The notes under the pieces are model-generated. The model searched no databases. It was not told where the DNA came from and saw only the letters and a program-made list of their open reading frames with translations. 48,428 bases of DNA from Chloroflexota bacterium (GTDB lineage: Bacteria > Chloroflexota > Anaerolineae > Promineifilales > Promineifilaceae). Shown here piece after piece: positions 42,806 to 48,428 of the stretch. The DNA lies in NCBI GenBank assembly GCA_020628815.1, contig JAHDEN010000025.1, forward strand, positions 1 to 48,428, in the 5' to 3' direction. The stretch's first letter is position 1, and every line of letters begins with the position of its first letter. Position numbers and translations under genes: made by a program.

Positions 42806-44545
42806 TTACCCTTTAACTTTTAGAGCCTCTTGCAACAACGAACGAGCATTCACTTTGCCCAAGTCGTCTTTAACCCCCAGCATGTCCGCTAGCTCCTCTA
42901 TCCGCTCGTGATTTTCTAAGCGAGTTACCACGGTGGTTGTCCGGCCGTTTTCCTCCGCTTTTCTCACCTTGAAATGCACGTCCCCAAATCCCGCCATTTG
43001 AGGCAGATGGGTCACACAGATCACCTGGTGCCCCGCTTTGCCTGACAGCGACCACAGCTTTTCACCCACAACAGCCCCGATCCGGCCGCCGATTCCCTGA
43101 TCAATTTCGTCAAAAATGAGCGTCGGGGTTGAATCCACCTTTGCCAACGCCGTTTTTAACGCCAGCATGATGCGTGCCGTCTCGCCACCGCTAGCCACTT
43201 TGGCCATCGGTTTAAGCGGCTCACCCGGATTAGACGATATCAAAAACTCCACCTTATCAAATCCGTTTTTGTCAAAAGCCAGTCGCTGCTCGTCGATATA
43301 AATACCGGCCGGATCTTCCTCTTGGCTAAATGCTACCTCAAACCGAGCCGTCATTTTTAGATCGCCAAGCTCAGATTCAACTACTTTGGCCAATTTTTGA
43401 GCCGCCTTTTTTCGTTTGGCAGATAGCTGTTTCGCCTGTCGCCCAATCCGCCGTAGCCCTTGTTCGATCAACCCATCCAGCTCTTCAAGCCGTTTGTCAC
43501 TGTTTTCAAGTTTGGCCAGCTCGACTGCCCCATCTTCGCCGCTTTTGATCACATCCGCAATTGTGGAGCCATATTTGCGCTTTAGCTGATTAATGAGATC
43601 AAGCCGCTCCTCTAAAGCTGTGAGCCGCTTGGGATCATGCTCAAGACCTTCTTGATATTGCCGGATCGTCGCTCCGATGTCATCAACTTCTGCCACGGCC
43701 GCCTCTAACCGATTGCTCAACTCTTGTTGGCTTTCATCTAGTTTGGCTAATGCCAGCATCGCGGCCGAGGCTTGCCCCAACATGTCGCTCACGCTAATCA
43801 CTTCACCGTCACTGCTCTCAAGCCCACTTAAAAGGGTCTGAGCTTCAGAAGATGATCGAATGAGGGACTCTATATTTGCCAGCTTTGCCCGCTCTTGTCG
43901 AATCGATTCATCTTCTCCGATTTCGATTGAAGCGGTTGAAATCTCTTGAACCTGATGGGTCAACATTTCTTGCCTACGAGCGATGGCCGCTTCATTTTCT
44001 TTCAGATTTTTTTGTTCAGCTTCAAGCTTGCGCAAATTACGCACGTCTTTGGCTAAAGCTTGCTGAATCTCGGTTAAACCGGCATAGCTATCTAGCATGG
44101 GCAAGTGGGATTTTGGTTTAAGCAGCGATAGATGCTCTCCTTGCCCATGGATGCCGATCAGCACATCCCCGATTTCACGTAAAACAGTTGTTTTTGTAGT
44201 TGAGCCATTTACCCGACACACGTTCCGGCCGCTGTCACGCAGCTCACGGCTCACCATGATCTCGTTGGCTCCATCCTCATCTTCTAGCTCATTTTCTTCA
44301 AAGATCTCTTTGAGCTCGGTTTTAGCTTGGTCCGTTAAGGTAAACGTGGCTTCAACCAGCGCCTTAGACTGCCCAGCACGGATATTGCCGGTATCGGCTC
44401 GACCACCCAAGATCAAACTAACCGCGTCTAAAATAATCGACTTACCGGCACCGGTTTCTCCGGTCAAAATATTAAATCCGTTGCCAAATTCAATATCTAA
44501 TTCTGAAATGATGGCGAAATCTCGTATCGAAAGTTCTTGAAGCAT
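42806..44545 (-). CDS. recN: DNA repair protein RecN
   Basis: A 579-residue SMC-like ATPase that acts in double-strand-break repair. The N-terminal half starts MLQELSIRDFAIISELDIEF with Walker A GETGAGKS at residues 29-36. VLIGIHGQGEHLSLL is the RecN Q-loop region. Coiled-coil-rich sequence occupies about residues 160-370. The C-terminal half has VASGGETARIMLALK (signature) and Walker B LIFDEIDQGIGGRIG with VICVTHLPQMA. Length is that of the family (550-570). The start lacks a Shine-Dalgarno sequence, as do several neighbours. It is preceded by the terminator of the TPR gene, so it has its own promoter somewhere in 44546-44580. Confidence 0.96.
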   Translation of the reverse strand: MLQELSIRDFAIISELDIEFGNGFNILTGETGAGKSIILDAVSLILGGRADTGNIRAGQSKALVEATFTLTDQAKTELKEIFEENELEDEDGANEIMVSRELRDSGRNVCRVNGSTTKTTVLREIGDVLIGIHGQGEHLSLLKPKSHLPMLDSYAGLTEIQQALAKDVRNLRKLEAEQKNLKENEAAIARRQEMLTHQVQEISTASIEIGEDESIRQERAKLANIESLIRSSSEAQTLLSGLESSDGEVISVSDMLGQASAAMLALAKLDESQQELSNRLEAAVAEVDDIGATIRQYQEGLEHDPKRLTALEERLDLINQLKRKYGSTIADVIKSGEDGAVELAKLENSDKRLEELDGLIEQGLRRIGRQAKQLSAKRKKAAQKLAKVVESELGDLKMTARFEVAFSQEEDPAGIYIDEQRLAFDKNGFDKVEFLISSNPGEPLKPMAKVASGGETARIMLALKTALAKVDSTPTLIFDEIDQGIGGRIGAVVGEKLWSLSGKAGHQVICVTHLPQMAGFGDVHFKVRKAEENGRTTTVVTRLENHERIEELADMLGVKDDLGKVNARSLLQEALKVKG

Positions 44546-44560
44546 TGTGTCAGTAGTCGT

Positions 44561-44607
44561 ACTTTAAAAAAATAAAATGTGGGATTGATTGAAACCAATC
44601 AATCCCA
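44561..44607 (-). terminator. Rho-independent terminator after the TPR gene
   Basis: A perfect 12-base stem, TGGGATTGATTG (44580-44591) and CAATCAATCCCA (44596-44607), has a four-base loop. In the minus-strand transcript it is followed by a T-rich run (complement of 44561-44578). It ends the TPR/zinc-ribbon gene, whose stop is seven bases away, and lies directly before recN. Confidence 0.85.
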
Positions 44608-44614
44608 TGAAGAA

Positions 44615-45535
44615 TTAGCGTAATTGTACCCGTGCACCAGATGCGGCCGAAAACGCCACGATGGCTGCGATTAACCAGCCACCGCCTAAAATAAGCGCTG
44701 GCAAAAAGATGCAAATGGCCATAATTCCGGCCAAAATGTTGGGTAAGTTTCGGCCACGCCTGCGGCCGATAGCCTGTTGCGCAACCCGGGCGATTGCGGC
44801 ACCAATCCCACCACCAACCGCAAACGCGATGAAGTAGATAAATATCCCGCCAAAACCGCCGATTAAAGTCACTAAAAATCCGGTAATCAGAGAAATAACC
44901 CCGATTACCAACATTGAAACAACGTAATCAGAAGACGTGGCTTCGTAATACCCTTCTTCGATTTCGTAAATGCAAGTAAAGCAGCGATACCCAACTGAGG
45001 TGGATTTCGAGCTTTTTAGTGAAATCGGCCGGCCGCAACGGTTGCAACGCAAGTTGGTCGGTTCACCCGATTTATAATCAACCATCGAGCCATCAGGCTG
45101 CACCCATTCAGAAATATCAACCGGATGCGAAAACACCCCGTCGACATTCGGTTCAACCTTGCCGCTTATGGCAGCTGACTCAACTTGAGTTTGTTCGCCG
45201 TTTTCTTCAGCGATTGACTCGGTTGTGGTTGAATCGATCTCTGTTTTTAGTTTTTCGTTCTCTTTTAGAATAGTGATTTGCGGCGGCTCTTTGCCATCTA
45301 ACAATGCGAGTTTTTCAATCGCTTCACTATTTTTGGGGTCAATTTCCAACGCTTTTTCATATGCTTCGCGCCGTTCCCCTTCGTCTTTTAAAATGTTGGC
45401 CAAACCGATCCATGCGGGTACTAAGTCCGAATCAGTTGCCAATAGCTCGCGATATAATTCAATCGCGGCCGGGATTTTTCCACTTTCAGCCACACTTGCA
45501 GCTGTTCGTAATTGACTTCGAATTTTTGGTGTCAT
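44615..45535 (-). CDS. TPR, zinc-ribbon and membrane protein
   Basis: A 306-residue protein of three parts that I cannot name. Residues 10-80 are TPR-like (ESGKIPAAIELYRELLATDS, AWIGLANILKDEGERREAYEKALEIDPKN). A Ser/Thr/Glu-rich linker follows. A zinc ribbon with two Cys-x-x-Cys pairs (RCNRCGRPI and YRCFTC) lies near residues 163-190. Four hydrophobic segments then follow (VVSMLVIGVISLITGFLVTL and later), with glycine-rich loops. Such layouts suit a membrane-attached scaffold or assembly factor. There is no signal peptide; the TPR and ribbon should face the cytoplasm. It lies between nadK and recN, both on the same strand, but ends in its own terminator. Confidence 0.8.
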   Translation of the reverse strand: MTPKIRSQLRTAASVAESGKIPAAIELYRELLATDSDLVPAWIGLANILKDEGERREAYEKALEIDPKNSEAIEKLALLDGKEPPQITILKENEKLKTEIDSTTTESIAEENGEQTQVESAAISGKVEPNVDGVFSHPVDISEWVQPDGSMVDYKSGEPTNLRCNRCGRPISLKSSKSTSVGYRCFTCIYEIEEGYYEATSSDYVVSMLVIGVISLITGFLVTLIGGFGGIFIYFIAFAVGGGIGAAIARVAQQAIGRRRGRNLPNILAGIMAICIFLPALILGGGWLIAAIVAFSAASGARVQLR

Positions 45536-45600
45536 TGTCGCTTCGCTTACCTAGTCGTTTCGCTTACCTGCCAATTAGAAACTGGCTCGATAAAAACGTC

Positions 45601-46425
45601 CTATCTCTCAAACCCCAGCCTTTTAAAAAGCCTGCGGTAAAAGTATCCCTTTTCACCAACCCTAGCAAATCGTGCAACATGGTGATGACGGGTGATTTTA
45701 ATCTCATCTCCGTCAATCAACGCCAGCGTCTCTTGACCATCTACGGTCAAAATAGCCCCGTGATCCGTTCTAACCCGTATCGTAGCCACCGCTTCTTGGT
45801 GAAGCACGAGTGCCCGATCTAAGCTTAGATAAGGTGCAACCGGCATAAGCAAAAAATTGTTTAGCAAAGGAGGGAGCAATGGCCCACCGGCCGCCATTGA
45901 ATAAGCGGTTGACCCGGTAGGGGTGGCAACAATTAGGCTGTCAGCCGTATAGGTTGTGATTTCATCGCCATCTACCGAAAGATCAAGTCGCACAACCCGC
46001 GCACGGGTTCCGCCGATTACAAAATCATTCAGGGCGATGAAGTTAGCCGCTTCAAGACCAGCCCGTACATGGGTGGCGCTTAGCATTAAGCGGGTTTCAG
46101 TCCACTGTTGGTTATTCAGGAATTTGTCCAATACAGTGGGCCAATTTTGCGGATCAGTTTCGCTTAAAAAACCGATGCGCCCCATGTTGATGCCAAGGAT
46201 TGGCGTGTCGTATGGGGTTGCAAATCTTGCTGCACGCAAAATCGAACCATCACCACCCAATACGATCATAAGATCACTTTTTTGCGATTCCTCATGAACT
46301 TCTGATTCATTGAACGTGTTCCCGATCCAACTGGTATGATTTTTGGCGTGCAGCCAGTCCGCAACCTCTTGCGCAATTTTAGGCGATTCTGGTTTGTTCG
46401 GGTGAAACAGAATACTAAAATGCAT
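45601..46425 (-). CDS. nadK: NAD kinase
   Basis: A 274-residue kinase that phosphorylates NAD to NADP. The catalytic GGDG motif is visible as MIVLGGDGSILRAAR (about residue 57). The NAD-binding NMGRIGFLSE and the later ATPTGSTAYSMAAGGPLL, which carries the conserved T-G-S-T-A-Y, are also present. Length is standard (about 280). ATG at 46425 is preferred to the TTG three codons upstream; neither has a good ribosome site. It sits 40 bases after hisS on the same strand and may share its transcript. The spacer to the next gene holds an 11-base direct repeat, TTCGCTTACCT (45542 and 45559). Confidence 0.96.
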   Translation of the reverse strand: MHFSILFHPNKPESPKIAQEVADWLHAKNHTSWIGNTFNESEVHEESQKSDLMIVLGGDGSILRAARFATPYDTPILGINMGRIGFLSETDPQNWPTVLDKFLNNQQWTETRLMLSATHVRAGLEAANFIALNDFVIGGTRARVVRLDLSVDGDEITTYTADSLIVATPTGSTAYSMAAGGPLLPPLLNNFLLMPVAPYLSLDRALVLHQEAVATIRVRTDHGAILTVDGQETLALIDGDEIKITRHHHVARFARVGEKGYFYRRLFKRLGFER

Positions 46426-46465
46426 ATTCGCCAAGTCCGCTGACCGACAGTCGGCTCAAATAAAT

Positions 46466-47752
46466 TTAGCCATTGCCTGCAGCTTTCTGAATTTCCGCCA
46501 AGACATCTTCGATTGGATGTTGGTATTGATCTCCGCTGCCTTCAAACATCGGCCGGATGGTTACTTTCCCTTCGGCCAGTTCCCCATCGCCCACAATAAT
46601 TGCGTAGCTGATTGGATACTTATTCGCCTCGCGCATTTGGCTTTTCATGCTGCGACGGTCCCGTGCAAAGGCCAGTCTGGTCCCAATGCCCGCACTGCGC
46701 AGCTGATAAGTAATGTCTACCGCTGCCAATTTTGTGTCACCACCAAAGTGAGCCACAAAAATTGTCGGTTCAGGCGGGCTAGGCGGCGTAATTTCTTCCG
46801 CCTTCATCCCCAAAACCGCCCGTTCGATGCCTAGGCCAAAGCCCACGCCGGGGGTTGAGCTCCCACCAATCGCTTCGGCTAAGCCGTCGTACCGGCCGCC
46901 ACCGCACAAAGATCCTTGGGCACCAATGCGGCTGTCCCATACTTCAAACACCGTTTTGGTGTAGTAGTCAATACCACGAACCAAACGGAAATTAATTTTG
47001 TACGGCGTGCCTAGTTTCTCAAGCATCGCACGTAAATCATTGAAGTGAGTTTCGCAATCTTCGCACAGGTGATCAACAATGTGAGGCGCACCAGCCAGCA
47101 GCTCGTTCATCCCTTTTTCTTTTGAGTCTAAAATTCGCAAAGGGTTAAGCTTTAGTCTCTGTTGATCGATTTCTGCCAATTTATCTAAGTGATCGCCCAA
47201 ATAATCTTTGAGTGCTTGTACGTAGCCAGGTTTGCAGGTTTTGCAGCCGGTGCTGTTTAACTGGAACTCAAGCTCGCTGTAGCCGATTTCTTTAAAGACG
47301 CTCATCGCCAGCATCATGATCTCAAGATCGGCCGCTGGGTCAGTTTCGCCTAGAATTTCGCAATCAAATTGTGTATGTTGCCGAAAGCGGCCTGCTTGTT
47401 GGCGTTCACGACGGAAAGCAGGACCAAAGGTGTAAAGCTTTACCGGCTGCGGCCGGCTGTGCATTCCGTTATTCACGTAAGCCCGCACCATTCCGGCCGT
47501 AAATTCCGGCCGTAGTGCTACATAGCTTCCGTCAGACTCTTCGATGGCGTACATCTCTTTGTTAACAAAAAAGTCCGATGCTTCCCCATTGCCGCGTGCA
47601 AATAAATTGATCGATTCAACAACGGGCGGATCGAGTCGTAAAAAGCCGTATCGTTGAGCAAGGCCTGTGGCTTTGCTCATAACATAATCCCAATAGACCC
47701 GATCCTCAGGCAAAATATCTTGAAATCCGGGCAAACGTTTAACTGCTGACAT
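46466..47752 (-). CDS. hisS: Histidine-tRNA ligase
   Basis: A 428-residue class II aminoacyl-tRNA synthetase that charges tRNA-His. Motif 1 (FLRLDPPVVE), motif 2 (FRRERQQAGRFRQHTQFDCEILG split by the loop) and motif 3 (GVGFGLGIERAVL) are all present. The histidine-specific boxes LVRGIDYYTKTVFEV and SLCGGGRYDGL are also there. An insertion carries two Cys-x-x-Cys pairs (GCKTC and LCEDC) that probably bind zinc, as in many bacterial HisRS. The C-terminal anticodon-binding domain is complete. The start has GGAG ten bases upstream. A -10 box and a leader hairpin are found upstream. Confidence 0.97.
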   Translation of the reverse strand: MSAVKRLPGFQDILPEDRVYWDYVMSKATGLAQRYGFLRLDPPVVESINLFARGNGEASDFFVNKEMYAIEESDGSYVALRPEFTAGMVRAYVNNGMHSRPQPVKLYTFGPAFRRERQQAGRFRQHTQFDCEILGETDPAADLEIMMLAMSVFKEIGYSELEFQLNSTGCKTCKPGYVQALKDYLGDHLDKLAEIDQQRLKLNPLRILDSKEKGMNELLAGAPHIVDHLCEDCETHFNDLRAMLEKLGTPYKINFRLVRGIDYYTKTVFEVWDSRIGAQGSLCGGGRYDGLAEAIGGSSTPGVGFGLGIERAVLGMKAEEITPPSPPEPTIFVAHFGGDTKLAAVDITYQLRSAGIGTRLAFARDRRSMKSQMREANKYPISYAIIVGDGELAEGKVTIRPMFEGSGDQYQHPIEDVLAEIQKAAGNG

Positions 47753-47842
47753 GCAGATGATTCTCCAAGCGAATGTTTTTTGTGTTGGGCGAAAGCGATC
47801 ATTTTGTTGAATTAAATTCGGTCAAAATCTACTTTTCGCTCA

Positions 47843-47889
47843 AGCGGCACGCAACTGTTTAAAAGATGTTTGCCGCTGGCTCAATTATA
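47843..47889 (-). promoter_or_regulatory. hisS promoter and leader hairpin
   Basis: On the minus strand TATAAT (47889-47884) is a perfect -10 box; the -35 is weak (TGTTTT, 17 bases up). Transcription would start next to AGCGGCA (47877-47871), which pairs with TGCCGCT (47849-47843). The leader of about 125 bases has no T-box consensus that I can find. The remainder of the 47753-47990 gap shows no other feature. Confidence 0.5.
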
Positions 47890-47990
47890 CCTAGTTAGCG
47901 GGTGGAAAACATGAAGGCTGTTATAGGTTTGTGAGATTCATACTTGATTGGATTTTTTAGGGGATTTTGGGATCGATAAAAACCGTCCAA

Positions 47991-48428
47991 TTACCAGCCC
48001 TGCAAGAACTGCTCCCACTCTTCGCGGCGATTTAAATATCGGCCGAACAAGTACTCGGCCGAAGCACGGGGCTCGAACGGCGGCCGGATGAGCGGCATGT
48101 GGGCTTGAGACGGTGTGCGCCCCCCTTTTTTACGATTACATGGTGCGCAAGCTGCAACCACATTTAGCCACGTGTGCTGTCCGCCCGCATGTTTTGGCTT
48201 GATGTGGTCGATCGTTAGGTCGTTGCTCTTTTTTCCACAGTATTGGCACATGTTATGGTCCCGCCGCAAAACTTCACGTTTCGACATGTTGATCCGTGGC
48301 CGCGGCCGTTTGATCATATTGGATAAGCGGATGATTGAGGGGATGCCAAATGTAGACTGGGAGGTATGGATCTTACCGCGGCCGTTGATAATGACCTCTG
48401 CTTTTCCAGACAGAAGCAAACCCAACGC
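47991..48428 (-). CDS. HNH endonuclease (5' end outside window)
   Basis: The C-terminal 145 codons of an HNH-family nuclease; the frame stays open through the window edge, so the start is missing. The HNH core is clear: MCQYCGKK (first zinc pair), LTIDHIKPKHAGGQHTWLN (His-Asn segment), and ACAPCNRKKGGRTP (second zinc pair with the final Asn). The leading part (SGKAEVI, FGIPSIIRL) matches the N-terminal wording of a common chromosomal HNH family of about 165-180 residues. A TTG near the edge could be taken as start but would truncate that conserved lead. Function is probably DNA cleavage in repair or defence; no intein or phage context is visible. Confidence 0.9.
   Translation of the reverse strand, partial: ALGLLLSGKAEVIINGRGKIHTSQSTFGIPSIIRLSNMIKRPRPRINMSKREVLRRDHNMCQYCGKKSNDLTIDHIKPKHAGGQHTWLNVVAACAPCNRKKGGRTPSQAHMPLIRPPFEPRASAEYLFGRYLNRREEWEQFLQGW

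Noticed and set aside
47753..47890. T-box riboswitch for hisS
   Set aside because: No AGGGTGG-x-ACCGCG-like antiterminator sequence or terminator is present in the leader.

Overview
The window is a 48.4 kb stretch of a bacterial chromosome of roughly balanced base composition, densely packed with complete genes on both strands. No rRNA, tRNA, transposase, phage or CRISPR gene is visible. The gene set suggests a heterotroph that lives on amino acids, amines and sugar acids. I lean towards Chloroflexota (Anaerolineae-like). The reasons are two secreted metalloproteases ending in a short [FY]LPFV-x-R tail of a kind I recall from Chloroflexi secretomes, a secreted polyproline protein, and large GT39/GT87-type membrane proteins. 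This assignment is inference. The most striking whole-window property is the palindrome CGGCCG, which I count about 185-190 times by eye where about 12 would be expected. It sits mostly in one codon phase, like the HIP1 repeats of cyanobacteria.

Layout. 0.2-5.3 kb, plus strand: a P-loop protein, hutI and an SDR overlap one another; then, from a probable leaderless promoter, a galacturonokinase-like GHMP kinase, a sugar-phosphate nucleotidyltransferase and a tautomerase-fold protein. 5.4-9.9 kb, minus strand: a livHMGF branched-chain amino acid ABC importer operon without its binding protein. 10.1-14.5 kb, minus: an IclR regulator and a bifunctional proline dehydrogenase/P5C dehydrogenase (putA); matching palindromes lie at the same distance in front of both. 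14.7-18.2 kb: a flavin amine oxidase (plus), then a cupin, an EamA permease and an FAH-family enzyme (minus). 18.5-21.1 kb: two paralogous secreted zinc proteases in a region nearly free of CGGCCG. 21.2-28.2 kb: SMP-30 enzyme, a small helical-repeat protein, GT2 glycosyltransferase, alpha/beta hydrolase fused to a cyclic-nucleotide-binding domain, acyl-CoA dehydrogenase and an ATZ/TRZ-type amidohydrolase.

28.4-30.8 kb: a secreted protein with a run of 31 prolines and a strong terminator. 31.3-36.2 kb: a MacB/FtsX-type permease, a double-ATPase ABC subunit and a divergent TetR regulator with clear operator-like palindromes. 36.2-42.5 kb, plus: metallo-beta-lactamase-fold hydrolase, DAHP synthase, RarD-like permease and two polytopic glycosyltransferase-like proteins. 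42.8-48.4 kb, minus: recN, a TPR/zinc-ribbon membrane protein, nadK, hisS and an HNH endonuclease cut by the window edge. Two copies of a non-coding hairpin-bearing repeat lie at about 30.9-31.2 and 42.5-42.8 kb.

How the genes may work together: LivHMGF, HutI, PutA, amine oxidase and acyl-CoA dehydrogenase fit uptake and breakdown of peptides and amino acids, with the two secreted proteases upstream of that supply. The galacturonokinase-like enzyme and nucleotidyltransferase fit salvage of galacturonate into a nucleotide sugar. SMP-30 and FAH enzymes fit sugar-acid and ring-acid breakdown. The TetR/ABC pair looks like a regulated exporter or lipoprotein/efflux system.
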